Source: Lachnospiraceae bacterium UBA3282
Lineage (GTDB): Bacteria > Bacillota > Clostridia > Lachnospirales > Lachnospiraceae
Assembly (NCBI GenBank): GCA_002361735.1
Contig: DETS01000071.1
Span: forward strand, 7,948 to 26,413
Reading direction: 5' to 3'
Length of the DNA: 18,466 nucleotides
Shown in pieces: positions 7,029-15,804 of this stretch. The notes below the pieces were generated by a model, which was not told the DNA's origin, did no database searches, and saw nothing but the letters and a program-made list of their open reading frames with translations. Every line of letters starts with the position of its first letter. Position 1 is the stretch's first letter. The translations under genes and the position numbers were made by a program.

Positions 7029-8009
7029 TTACAGCATTTTTGCCCGCAGTTCATCCCCGCTCATCGCGCTTAAATACGCGGGCGGGATATCGAATACCGT
7101 CTTCGCCCCCTTCTGTCCCGCCTGATAAAGACGATATGCCGCCCTCGCGTAAGCAACGATCACGCAGGAGGTAAATTCCGGATTGGAGTCAAGCTTCAGG
7201 CTATACTCGATCAGATGACTGTTTTCCTCCTCCCATCCTGTTTTCCCGCTGCGCAGCACAAAACCGCCGTGCGGAATGCCGCTGTGATCGCGCTTTAGTT
7301 CTTCCTCACTGATAAAATGTACCGTGGTATCATAGTCCGCAAAATAGTTCGGCATGGTCTTGATCTCCTGCTCCACCTTCGCGGCGTCCGCTCCTTCCTC
7401 CAAAACCACAAAACACTCTCTGGTGTGTTTTTCACGAGTCGTAAGTTCGGGATTTTTCCCCTCTCTCACCGCCTCAAGCGCAGATTCCACCGGGATTGTA
7501 TACTGTTTGGCATCCTTTACGCCCTCGATGCGGCGGATCGCATCGGAATGCCCCTGGCTGACGCCCTTTCCCCAAAACGTATAATCCTTGCCGTTTGGCA
7601 GGATGGCGCTCGCGTACATGCGATTCAAAGAAAACATTCCCGGGTCCCAGCCAACGGAGATGATGCCCACCTTTCCCGCTTCCTTTGCCGCCGCATCCAC
7701 AGCGGCAAAATGCTGCGGTATCTTTGCGTGGGTGTCAAAGCTGTCCACGACGTTAAACAGCTTTGCAAACTCCGGCGTCTGCGTGGGCAGATCCGTAGCG
7801 CTCCCGCCGCAAAGAATCATTACATCGATCTTTTCCTTCCAGTCCGCCGCCTCAGACACATGGCAGACCGCCGCCGTCTTTGTCAAAATAGAGACCTGCT
7901 TCGGGTCCCTGCGGGTAAACACCGCCGCCAGTTCCATGTCGGGGTTTTGCTTGATGGCGCATTCCACGCCCCGCCCCAGATTTCCGTAGCCTAAAATTCC
8001 GATTTTCAT
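7029..8009 (-). CDS. ddh: meso-diaminopimelate D-dehydrogenase
   Basis: NADP-dependent enzyme that makes meso-diaminopimelate from tetrahydrodipicolinate and ammonia in one step, feeding lysine and peptidoglycan synthesis in the cytoplasm. It has 326 residues, close to the usual 320-330. The Rossmann fold carries GYGNLGRG (7-14). Family motifs include SFDTH (90-94), SVGWDPGMFSLNR (118-130), GVSQGHSDAIRR (149-160) and HGGFVLRSG (247-255). The open frame extends 16 codons further upstream, but the ATG at 8009 is chosen because GGAGGG lies nine bases before it and the protein then begins with the family's MKIGILGYG. It is divergent from the fructosamine-kinase gene; the GH43 gene follows on the same strand. 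This dehydrogenase route is limited to some lineages, including several Clostridia. Confidence 0.95.
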   Translation of the reverse strand: MKIGILGYGNLGRGVECAIKQNPDMELAAVFTRRDPKQVSILTKTAAVCHVSEAADWKEKIDVMILCGGSATDLPTQTPEFAKLFNVVDSFDTHAKIPQHFAAVDAAAKEAGKVGIISVGWDPGMFSLNRMYASAILPNGKDYTFWGKGVSQGHSDAIRRIEGVKDAKQYTIPVESALEAVREGKNPELTTREKHTRECFVVLEEGADAAKVEQEIKTMPNYFADYDTTVHFISEEELKRDHSGIPHGGFVLRSGKTGWEEENSHLIEYSLKLDSNPEFTSCVIVAYARAAYRLYQAGQKGAKTVFDIPPAYLSAMSGDELRAKML

Positions 8010-8135
8010 TGCCTTATACCCTCCGTTCTGATGTACCATCCTAATTTTGCATGACAAATGGTTCTCTAATCAGCCATTCCCTTTCAAAATCATGGTACTA
8101 TGATGACCGACAAAAATCAAGCAGACGTTCGTTTT

Positions 8136-8184
8136 CATCCCATCCTTTCTTGCTTCCCAGTCCTCATTGCGGTATGATGGGATG
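8136..8184. promoter_or_regulatory. Inverted repeat flanking the fructosamine-kinase promoter
   Basis: CATCCCATC (8136-8144) and GATGGGATG (8176-8184) are exact 9-bp complements 31 bases apart. The first lies just upstream of the -35 box and the second overlaps the -10 box and start region. The layout suggests operator half-sites for a repressor, or an mRNA hairpin, but no regulator is encoded next to it. Confidence 0.4.
8150..8178 (+). promoter_or_regulatory. Promoter of the fructosamine-kinase-family gene
   Basis: -35 TTGCTT (8150-8155), 17-bp spacer, -10 TATGAT (8173-8178). Transcription would start about 8184-8186, almost at the AAAGGAG ribosome site (8187-8192), giving a very short leader. 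It is the only plus-strand promoter recognised in the window. Confidence 0.5.
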
Positions 8185-8202
8185 GAAAGGAGTGTGACCC
8201 GC

Positions 8203-9120
8203 ATGTCATTTACCGCACCGCAGCATTTTACCTCTTTGAATAACGCACTGGAATCCTTATTTGGAGAAGGCACGAAGATCGTGCAGTCCGACCGGGTCTT
8301 CGGCGGCGACATCAATGACGCTTACAGCCTTACTTTGTCAAACGGCGAACGTATTTTTATGAAGTCCAATACCGGAAAAAACGCCGCCTTCTTTCAGGCG
8401 GAAGCCTTGGGACTGCAGGCAATCGCACAAACAGGCTGTATCGGGACACCGCACATCCTTGGCAGCGGAACACAGGCGGGTGCGGACGGCTATGCTTTTT
8501 TGCTGTTGGAATGGATCGACGGGAAGCCTCCCGTCAAAGACTATTGGGAATTGTTTGCCCAGCAGTTGTCTAAAATGCACCAGGCATCTGCTAAAGATTT
8601 TGTCCCGAACGGGACGTATGGCTTTTTGCAGGACAACTTTATCGGCGCGGGTCCGCAGTGCAATGCCGCGCGGGACAGTTGGGTTACCTTCTTTCAGGAA
8701 TGCCGTTTGGAGCCACAGTTTCGTAAGGCAGACCGCTATTTTGACGCGGCAGACCGCAAACGGATTCACTCGCTGTTGGATCACCTGGCAAATTATTTGA
8801 CAGAGCCCGACTTCCCCTCCTTACTGCACGGGGATCTGTGGTCAGGCAACTTTATGACGGGAAGTGACGGCAGAGCATGGCTCATCGACCCCGCCGCCTA
8901 TGTAGGACACGCTGAGGCCGATCTTGCCATGACAGAACTTTTCGGCGGCTTTTCTCCAGCCTTTTATGCCGCTTACAGAGACGCCTTTCCGATGCAGTCA
9001 GGATACAAAGACCGCCGTGATTTGTATAATCTCTATCATCTTTTGAATCATCTGAACCTGTTTGGGAGCAGTTATCTTGCGGGGGTGCAGCGGACGGTTA
9101 AGAGGTATGCTCCGCGGTGA
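8203..9120 (+). CDS. Fructosamine kinase family protein
   Basis: Small-molecule kinase of the fructosamine kinase / YniA family, which phosphorylates sugars attached to amines and so starts protein or amino-acid deglycation in the cytoplasm. It has 305 residues (family about 290). It shows the phosphate-binding region FGGDINDAYSL (33-43), a likely ATP-binding K54, YGFLQDNFIG (139-148) followed by PQ, the catalytic loop HGDLWSGN (209-216) and metal-binding D229 in LIDPA. The open frame runs further upstream to a TTG at 8167, but the ATG at 8203 is preferred because AAGGAGT sits nine bases before it. Its last 23 bases overlap the end of the convergent helicase gene. The true substrate is unproven. 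Confidence 0.9.
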   Translation: MSFTAPQHFTSLNNALESLFGEGTKIVQSDRVFGGDINDAYSLTLSNGERIFMKSNTGKNAAFFQAEALGLQAIAQTGCIGTPHILGSGTQAGADGYAFLLLEWIDGKPPVKDYWELFAQQLSKMHQASAKDFVPNGTYGFLQDNFIGAGPQCNAARDSWVTFFQECRLEPQFRKADRYFDAADRKRIHSLLDHLANYLTEPDFPSLLHGDLWSGNFMTGSDGRAWLIDPAAYVGHAEADLAMTELFGGFSPAFYAAYRDAFPMQSGYKDRRDLYNLYHLLNHLNLFGSSYLAGVQRTVKRYAPR

Positions 9121-12100
9121 AGTAGATGTCCGGCAAAATGATCGGATACTCCTTATCCTCCTCTTTTTCCCTCCAGCCAACGACAAAGCGCACATAGGCC
9201 CTGTCCATCCGGTACCCCTGCGCCTTATTCTTTTCTATGGTCTTCCTGAACTCATTAGAAAAGCGGACCACCGGCACTTCTTTTCCCTCATTCATAACCT
9301 CAAGTCCATCGCTTCTGATAACAAGTTCCGCACCCGGTATCATTTTCCGTACCACATCTTTTTTATCTTTAAAAAAGCCCAGATTTACATCGCGATGTGA
9401 AAGCTGCATTAGAATTTCATTCGGTCTTTCGTAGCTTTGCTTGTCTGTCCTCAAATGAGTATTTGGCGTTTTAAACTGCTCAAACGCTCCATCATTGTAA
9501 TAGATATACAGATCTTTTTTTGCCCGCGTCATACCTACATACAGTTTTCTCCTGCTCTCGTCGACATTCACAGACACATGATCTAAGAGCATAACCACTT
9601 CGTCAAATTCCCTTCCCTTCGCTTTATGAATGGTAGACACCAGAACCTTTCCACCCTCACTTTGGATGAAATCTTCAATTTTTGATTCATGCAAAAACAT
9701 TTCAAAATCGGATTTATATTTTTTCAGATTACCAAGCTCAAAAGACTCTAAGATCAAAAGACACAACGCAAGGTTCCGGCTGTCACGATAATGCTCAATC
9801 AGCTTCCTCTTTGCATAGGTCCATCTTTCCTCCGGAATGATTGGCGTCTGCAGCTCCTTTTCCACCTTCATGAGAAAATAGCGCATTTCAATCATGTTAT
9901 AGAGATCGAACGCATCGTTTGACATGATCAGCTTCGCCCGGATCCGTCTTCTCCTTAAAAGTCCCACCACACGAAACGCCTCATCGTTCGTATTGGTAAG
10001 GATACATACGGTTCCTTCCTGCAAAACGGCAGCCGCCTGCTGCACCACCGGTTCCTCCAAATTTTTACTCTTGCATTTGATCAGTTCTACCCTTCCCCTG
10101 GTCTCTTGTCTGGAGATGATTGGCGCCGATTTCATACGGCTTTGAATCGATTTTACAAACCGATTGGCAAATTCCACAATACTGCGGGCGCTCCTGTAAT
10201 TGTCCAAAAGTTCATATTTTTTCGCACTTTCACGCTGCAGGAACATCTGCAAATATTTTGAATCGGACCCCCGAAACTCATAGATATTCTGATCGTCATC
10301 CCCCACCGCAATGACCCGCATATCCTCATTCCGCTCCATCAATGCAGACACCAAACCATATTCATCCGCATCCATATCCTGCGCCTCATCTATCACAAGC
10401 ACTGTTTTTGTGATCCTGCCAATCTCAACATCCCCGTTTCGAATCATTTCCGATGCGTCTTTCACCACGGTTTTTGTACTGTCGAGATTACCGATTCTCC
10501 CCATCAGGTCAAAACAATAGGAATGAAAGGTTTTAATTTCAATAAACCCGACTGCATTGCCAATCAATTCATACAGTCTCTGACGAAATTCCGTCGCTGC
10601 CGCGCGTGAAAATGTCACCATCAAAAGCTGCTCATGTTTAACGTCCTCCAAAAGCATGAGTGAAGCAAGCTTGTGTACCAAAACCTTTGTCTTTCCGCTT
10701 CCCGGTCCGGCCGCCACCACAATGTACTTTGATTCGTCATCATCAATGATTTCCCTCTGGATGTCTGAAAGACCGCCGAACAGTTTATTAAATTTTTCAG
10801 GCGTAATGTTTCTGTTAATCTCGTATTTTCTGTTGCCCTTAAAATACTTTGTGATAAAGAGCTTATAGTCCATCTGAAAATAATCGTTGACAAACTGAAG
10901 AGCCTGTCCGTAATCCCTGACCATCATATTTGCAAACTCACCGACAATATGAATCTGCTGCATCTTTTGCTTATAATATTCATTCAGACTCTTATAGTCA
11001 TCCGCTTTATATCTGATTTTATTATCAAGCTCCAGACGAGTGATCTGCATCCCGCTGTACAATACCAAAAAACCGCCTTCCAGCTTCATGGCCTCAATCT
11101 TGGAAAGATACAAAAGCGCGTCTTCAACCTCTTTATTTGATACTTCCATACCGGTAGCATACTGATAAGCCTTTCTAAGTTCAAGAAGAGAAAACCCCAA
11201 AAGAAACTGTTCTTTATCGTTTGCGATTCCGATGCTTTGCTCAAAAAGGTATTTCACAATAAAGGAAGCCAGATCGATACACTGCATTCGCTTACGCAAA
11301 AATGTCTCCTTTGGAATCTCAAGCACCACCATTGTTCTTTCCGCTGTATTCTCGATACTCTTTTTGATGTATTTCTTGATTGTCCAATAGTACAAAATCG
11401 TCTTGATGGTATTGACGGTCGCGTTTTTGATGCCGTTTCTTGCCGCATTCTCATTTAATTCTTTCAAATTAAGGATCTGTCCCTCGCCACGGATATTTTT
11501 GATCAGGAACATTTCCATATCAGAATACCGTTTCAAAACATTCAATGATTTGTTTTCCGTATCCGTTCTCATAAGATACGCCGTTAAATCATTGGTATCT
11601 GCCAGAAGCTTTTCTTCCCGCAGCATATGAACCAGCTTAAAAATTTCTTCCCTCTCCAATCCGAGTTTATCCGCTATGTAGTCAACCCTCGATTCCCCGT
11701 CTTTATCGTCCGCCTTTGCCACACTTCTTGCGGAAATCAGCATGGAGAGGATTCTTGACGCATTATTTTGCTCTCTTTCCGTCATATTTTTAGACTGCCG
11801 AATCACTCTGGAAGCTTCTATCATATTTTTGACAAGGATACTTGTTGCGTAGATATGCGGAATATTTTTCCCGCGTTTGACATAGCCGGCGTTTTCCAGC
11901 GCTTGAATCGCAGTTTTGACACGGGTTTCAATATCGCGCACATTTTCATCCCATCCCGCCTGCCTCGCAATCTCCAATGGTGTGCGCTGCACGCTCGGCC
12001 TGTTTTTGGTCAGGCTTTTGATTGCACTCCACACTTGTTGAATCTCACTGATGCTCAATTTTGTCTGATTCAATAACATGAAATGCTTATCCAAATCCTC

Positions 12101-13903
12101 ATCATGAAACAGCACATAACACTCCGCCTGCAGATTTTGATCCCTGCCCGCTCTCCCTGCTTCCTGCACATAGTTTTCCAGAGAATCTGAGATATCATAA
12201 TGCACCACTAACCCAACATTCGGTTTATCCACACCCATGCCGAAAGCGGAGGTCGCCACCATGACCTGCACTTTGTCATTGATGAAGGCATCCTGATTTT
12301 CCTGCTTTTCACTCCGCTCCATCTGCCCGTGAAAAGGAAGCGCCGATATTCCGTCTGCGCTTAGTTTTTTTGCAAGCTCCCCTGTCCGCCTTGCTCTGGA
12401 AACATAAACGATCGTCGGGCAGTTTTTCTGCTCCGCCAAAAGACGGAGCGTCGCATATTTTTCTTCGTCGCTCTCTTTGTAAAGGACTTCGTATCTCAGA
12501 TTTTTTCTGCTCGCCGAAGATGCAAAAATCTCCAGTTCCAAACCCAATTTATCTTTAAAATATTCCTTGATATCACTGATTACCTTCTGCTTCGCCGTCG
12601 CGGTAAAGCAGGATACCGGAATGGGTTCAATAAGCTGTTTTTTCTCCTGCAGCTGCCTGATAAACTCTCCGATATACAGATAGTCCACCCTGAAATCCTG
12701 TCCCCACGCAGAAAAGCAGTGTGCCTCGTCTATGACAAACCTTGCTATATTCCGTTTCATCAATAACTGTTCGATGGTATTGGAACGCAACGATTCCGGA
12801 GAAATATATAAAAGCGAGGCCATCCCGTTCTCCACCCGTTCTAAAGCGTTCGCCCGCTCAATGGGACTGATCAGCCCGTTGATCGTGACCGCATCAACGA
12901 TACCCCGCTTATCCAGATTATCCACCTGATCCTTCATCAGCGACTGCAGCGGCGAGATCACCACCGTCAAAGCCTTGGATACCGCGCCGGCAATCAAGGC
13001 AGGCAGTTGAAAGGTAATACTCTTACCACCGCCGGTGGGAAAGATAGCGAGCACGGACTTATGATCGACTGCAGCCTGCGCCGCCCTCTCCTGGAGATTT
13101 TCGCCCTCAAATTTCCGAAAATCATCATATCCGAAAATCTGTTTCAACCGTTTATGAATATCCAGTTTTTCCCGACAGTACGGGCATTTTTCATAACAAA
13201 GCGTATTGCAAAGCTTTTTGATCACATAGGAAACGTTGGGAAAATTTCGAATGACCCAGCCGGGAGTCATCGAAGTAGTATCCTGTGCGGAAATGACAGC
13301 CAGCACATAAGCAAGTTCAACCGGAAACCGTGCGATCAGTCCCTCCAAATCACAGTTGCCGCATATATTCTGCCGATAAAGCGTTCTGATCGCTTCCTCC
13401 GTATTGATATGAAAATCGGGCGTAACGCCCATATAAGAAAAGAAGCCCCGAAACTCCTCCCTGCGGCAAAGAAGCGAAGCGTAAATTTCTCTCTGTAAAG
13501 GATGCATATTCCGAAAGGCGTTTACCTCGTCATAAAAGAGCTCCATCGCTTTTTTACTGTCATTTAACGGATTGTTCAGTTCATCCGCCTGCAGTTTATC
13601 ATCCTTTAACAGCGCATGATAGGGCTTATTGGGAAAACAAAGAGGAGACAGATACAGCGTGTCTACCAGATCGGTGATACCTGCCTCTTTCATCTCCTTC
13701 GATATGTATTTTGCATCATGGTGAACAATATTATGACCGCAGAGACAACGATTTTCACCGATACTGTTCTGCACCAGAAAATCACGAAATCTGCCTGCTG
13801 ACTCTGTGTGGATATATCGATTATCATCAACGAAAGCCCCGTAATCCAATACATTCTGATTTTCAGGATTCACTTCCGTATCAATAAAGATAATCGTATT
13901 CAT
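9098..13903 (-). CDS. DEDD exonuclease-RecQ-UvrD fusion helicase
   Basis: A 1601-residue DNA repair or recombination protein. The N-terminus is a DnaQ-like fold with D8/E10 in FIDTE, D63 in HNIVHHD and D115 in NPLNDS, a plausible DEDD metal site. Four cysteines (C232, C236, C240, C243) look like a zinc site. The SF2 RecQ core follows: Walker A FPTGGGKS with K294, DEAH 392-395, GMGVDKP and QEAGRAGRD (GRAGRD 583-588). A long middle (about 640-1000) has helical, winged-helix-like stretches. An SF1 UvrD-type core then appears: GPGSGK (1066-1071), DEAQD from 1172, GDDDQNIYEFRG, TIHKAKGREFD and YVGMTRAK near the end. The ATG at 13903 is chosen over upstream frame because AAGGGGA lies six bases before it. 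It is preceded by its own promoter and the sigma terminator. Similar fusions occur in Bacillota; their job is unclear to me. Confidence 0.93.
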   Translation of the reverse strand: MNTIIFIDTEVNPENQNVLDYGAFVDDNRYIHTESAGRFRDFLVQNSIGENRCLCGHNIVHHDAKYISKEMKEAGITDLVDTLYLSPLCFPNKPYHALLKDDKLQADELNNPLNDSKKAMELFYDEVNAFRNMHPLQREIYASLLCRREEFRGFFSYMGVTPDFHINTEEAIRTLYRQNICGNCDLEGLIARFPVELAYVLAVISAQDTTSMTPGWVIRNFPNVSYVIKKLCNTLCYEKCPYCREKLDIHKRLKQIFGYDDFRKFEGENLQERAAQAAVDHKSVLAIFPTGGGKSITFQLPALIAGAVSKALTVVISPLQSLMKDQVDNLDKRGIVDAVTINGLISPIERANALERVENGMASLLYISPESLRSNTIEQLLMKRNIARFVIDEAHCFSAWGQDFRVDYLYIGEFIRQLQEKKQLIEPIPVSCFTATAKQKVISDIKEYFKDKLGLELEIFASSASRKNLRYEVLYKESDEEKYATLRLLAEQKNCPTIVYVSRARRTGELAKKLSADGISALPFHGQMERSEKQENQDAFINDKVQVMVATSAFGMGVDKPNVGLVVHYDISDSLENYVQEAGRAGRDQNLQAECYVLFHDEDLDKHFMLLNQTKLSISEIQQVWSAIKSLTKNRPSVQRTPLEIARQAGWDENVRDIETRVKTAIQALENAGYVKRGKNIPHIYATSILVKNMIEASRVIRQSKNMTEREQNNASRILSMLISARSVAKADDKDGESRVDYIADKLGLEREEIFKLVHMLREEKLLADTNDLTAYLMRTDTENKSLNVLKRYSDMEMFLIKNIRGEGQILNLKELNENAARNGIKNATVNTIKTILYYWTIKKYIKKSIENTAERTMVVLEIPKETFLRKRMQCIDLASFIVKYLFEQSIGIANDKEQFLLGFSLLELRKAYQYATGMEVSNKEVEDALLYLSKIEAMKLEGGFLVLYSGMQITRLELDNKIRYKADDYKSLNEYYKQKMQQIHIVGEFANMMVRDYGQALQFVNDYFQMDYKLFITKYFKGNRKYEINRNITPEKFNKLFGGLSDIQREIIDDDESKYIVVAAGPGSGKTKVLVHKLASLMLLEDVKHEQLLMVTFSRAAATEFRQRLYELIGNAVGFIEIKTFHSYCFDLMGRIGNLDSTKTVVKDASEMIRNGDVEIGRITKTVLVIDEAQDMDADEYGLVSALMERNEDMRVIAVGDDDQNIYEFRGSDSKYLQMFLQRESAKKYELLDNYRSARSIVEFANRFVKSIQSRMKSAPIISRQETRGRVELIKCKSKNLEEPVVQQAAAVLQEGTVCILTNTNDEAFRVVGLLRRRRIRAKLIMSNDAFDLYNMIEMRYFLMKVEKELQTPIIPEERWTYAKRKLIEHYRDSRNLALCLLILESFELGNLKKYKSDFEMFLHESKIEDFIQSEGGKVLVSTIHKAKGREFDEVVMLLDHVSVNVDESRRKLYVGMTRAKKDLYIYYNDGAFEQFKTPNTHLRTDKQSYERPNEILMQLSHRDVNLGFFKDKKDVVRKMIPGAELVIRSDGLEVMNEGKEVPVVRFSNEFRKTIEKNKAQGYRMDRAYVRFVVGWREKEEDKEYPIILPDIYFTAEHTS

Positions 13904-13956
13904 GCCGATTCCCCTTTGTACTTTACACTTCCGATACGCCTCTTTTGATCTGCCAT

Positions 13957-13984
13957 ATAGTACCATTTTAGCGGAAAGAAACAA
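13957..13984 (-). promoter_or_regulatory. Probable promoter of the fusion helicase gene
   Basis: On the minus strand: -35-like TTGTTT (13979-13984), 16-bp spacer, -10-like TACTAT (13957-13962), giving a leader of about 45 bases. The -35 shares bases with the T-run of the upstream terminator, so the sigma gene ends where helicase transcription begins. Confidence 0.4.
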
Positions 13985-14031
13985 AAAAAGCAAATAAAGA
14001 ACCCCCGACAGGATTTCTAAGTCCCATCGGG
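13981..14031 (-). terminator. Rho-independent terminator of the sigma factor gene
   Basis: On the minus strand the stem is CCCGA, a 2-base mismatch, GGA, an 8-base loop, TCC, a 2-base mismatch, TCGGG. It is followed by GG and a T-rich tail that ends in seven Ts. It lies 34 bases after the sigma factor stop codon and separates it from the helicase gene. Confidence 0.75.
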
Positions 14032-14065
14032 AGAAATGTAAAGATGATATATTCTTTCGCTGTCA

Positions 14066-15754
14066 CTACGCTTCCTTCTCTACGGCCATAAACGTACCTT
14101 CCGCGCAAACCCTGTTTTCGGGCTTCACAAGCAGTCCTTCTTCGATACACGCATCGATCGTCTTTGAGAGGATGCGGACCCCCGCAATCAAACCGGAATA
14201 ATTCCGATACTCACCCAACAGATATTCGGGGATGTGGCTGCGCATAAAACCCGCCAGCTCCGCGGCGATCTGCTCCATCAAGGCATCCATATCATCCGTC
14301 AGTTCATAGGATAAGTTAAAAAACTCTTTGACATCCTTTTTATCAATCACCACGATCCCCGACTCTATCCTGCTGCCGTTCTTTTGCAGATACCCGTTCG
14401 CAATCGCTTTCGCCGCGATCTCCTTTTCTTCCACGGATAATTCGTCAATGGAAATCCCGCCGATCGCCTTAAGCACCATCAGAAGCTGGGAATCAGTGGA
14501 CAGATTGTGGCCGCAGTGAAAATGTTCTTCGATATGCTTTCCATAAATATTGGCAACCCAAACAGACCGATAACCTCCTACAAATTCCCCCTCAATATCA
14601 TCACAGCCGTAAAACTCAAAGGAAGGCTCCTGCTCGTCCGTGTAAGCCACGGCAACACAGGAAAACTCCCTATCCGCCGCAGTCACGTCGGAAAAGTATT
14701 TTTCCTCCAGCATATCACAAACCTTCCCATTAAAATGCCACATCGCTCTTGAAATCAGTGACCACAAAACGAAGCGAAGATCCTTCTGCGCATTCAGATA
14801 GGGAAACGAAAGAATTTTCTCCTCATTTTTTTGCAGCGCATCTTTGAACGCCCGGCAAAACTCCGGGAGATGCTTTTCGAAAATTTGATTCGCCTGATTA
14901 TACTCCTCGTAATCAACCAAAATAATATTGACCGCATATTTTCCGTTGTCAAGCTTTCGCAGCAGACCGTATTTCCCATTTTCGCCGCGGCACTGGATTT
15001 CCAGTTCTTCCTCAATGTAGGGCATGGGGATACACAGTTCCTCCGAAAGTTCCTTTGCTGACTTTGGTTTGTCCTTACACAGATAAATCAAATTCTGAGA
15101 AAATAGTCTCTCCGCCTTGGTGCGGGGATCGTTGCCACAGGGACTTCCGCTTCCTGCAAATGCCAATTGAATAGGTTTTAATAAAATATTTCTTTCACTC
15201 ATCGTCTCAACCTCTTTTCTGATAGAATTGCGGGCAGAAAACAAACGCTGCTTCACGGTCGTTTCGCTGATGCCAAGCCTTCCTGCAATATCCTTTACCT
15301 TTCGTTCGTCAAGATAATACATGACCATCACATCGCGGTACGCCTTTGACAAAAACGCGATTTCCTGAAAAATCCGGCTGATCTGTTCCCTCTCTGCTGC
15401 TTCCTCCAGAAAGACCTCGATCTCATTTTCCTTTGCTTCCAGCGATTCCCATGGAAAAGCACTGTTCTCCGTGCCGGATACGGTTATCTGACGTTCCGCG
15501 TTCCTCTTTCTGCTGTGATCCGCATAAACCCTGCGGGCTATCGTCCATACAAAAGCATAAAAATTTTCAATCTGCTCCTGTTTTTGTATGGCCAAAATGA
15601 CCGCCAGAATGATATCCGAACACAAATCTTCCGCTTCATGGGACGTGCTGCATCTGTGATAAGAAAAATGATAAATCTTATCGAGAAAGCTCTTATCCTC
15701 AAGTAATTTCAACGTTTCGTCTGTTTTCATCGCTTGCCTTTTTGTTTTGATCAT
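14066..15754 (-). CDS. ECF-like sigma-70 factor with long C-terminal extension
   Basis: Promoter-specificity subunit of RNA polymerase, 562 residues against about 160-200 for ordinary ECF factors. Region 2 spans about 20-85 (HEAEDLCSDIILAV, then FYAFVWTIARRVYAD). Region 4 spans about 130-182 (YRDVMVMYYLDERKVKDIAGRLGISETTVKQRL, a clear helix-turn-helix). The extension from about 190 has a winged-helix-like stretch at 217-280 (KSAKELSEELCIPMPYIEEELE, then YGLLRKLDNGKY) and some 280 residues of unrecognised sequence with aromatic and acidic clusters. No separate anti-sigma gene lies beside it, so the extension may do the control (inference). The open frame starts at a TTG at 15787; the ATG at 15754 follows AGGTG by eight bases, and the ATG at 15730 is an alternative. 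It starts 50 bp after the P-loop gene. Confidence 0.88.
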   Translation of the reverse strand: MIKTKRQAMKTDETLKLLEDKSFLDKIYHFSYHRCSTSHEAEDLCSDIILAVILAIQKQEQIENFYAFVWTIARRVYADHSRKRNAERQITVSGTENSAFPWESLEAKENEIEVFLEEAAEREQISRIFQEIAFLSKAYRDVMVMYYLDERKVKDIAGRLGISETTVKQRLFSARNSIRKEVETMSERNILLKPIQLAFAGSGSPCGNDPRTKAERLFSQNLIYLCKDKPKSAKELSEELCIPMPYIEEELEIQCRGENGKYGLLRKLDNGKYAVNIILVDYEEYNQANQIFEKHLPEFCRAFKDALQKNEEKILSFPYLNAQKDLRFVLWSLISRAMWHFNGKVCDMLEEKYFSDVTAADREFSCVAVAYTDEQEPSFEFYGCDDIEGEFVGGYRSVWVANIYGKHIEEHFHCGHNLSTDSQLLMVLKAIGGISIDELSVEEKEIAAKAIANGYLQKNGSRIESGIVVIDKKDVKEFFNLSYELTDDMDALMEQIAAELAGFMRSHIPEYLLGEYRNYSGLIAGVRILSKTIDACIEEGLLVKPENRVCAEGTFMAVEKEA

Positions 15755-15781
15755 GATCGTTACACCTGTATAGTCGTAACA

Positions 15782-15795
15782 AACCAAGGTTGGTT
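15782..15795. promoter_or_regulatory. Dyad AACCAA-GG-TTGGTT before the sigma gene
   Basis: Perfect 6-bp arms sit in the 50-bp spacer between the P-loop gene stop and the sigma factor start. It could be an operator for the sigma gene or a weak RNA stem after the P-loop gene. No T-run follows, so I do not call it a terminator. Confidence 0.25.
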
Positions 15796-15804
15796 AGGTG
15801 GGTT

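Noticed and set aside
8167..8202. TTG at 8167 as start of the fructosamine-kinase gene
   Set aside because: It would lie upstream of the -10 box and lacks a ribosome site, whereas AAGGAGT precedes the ATG at 8203.
8070..8315. 81-codon minus-strand frame overlapping the ddh / fructosamine-kinase gap
   Set aside because: It lies mostly antisense to the promoter and start of the fructosamine-kinase gene, and no ribosome site or family pattern is seen.
13904..13993. 30 extra N-terminal codons on the fusion helicase
   Set aside because: They cross the promoter and terminator T-run; the exonuclease fold begins at the ATG at 13903, which has a good ribosome site.
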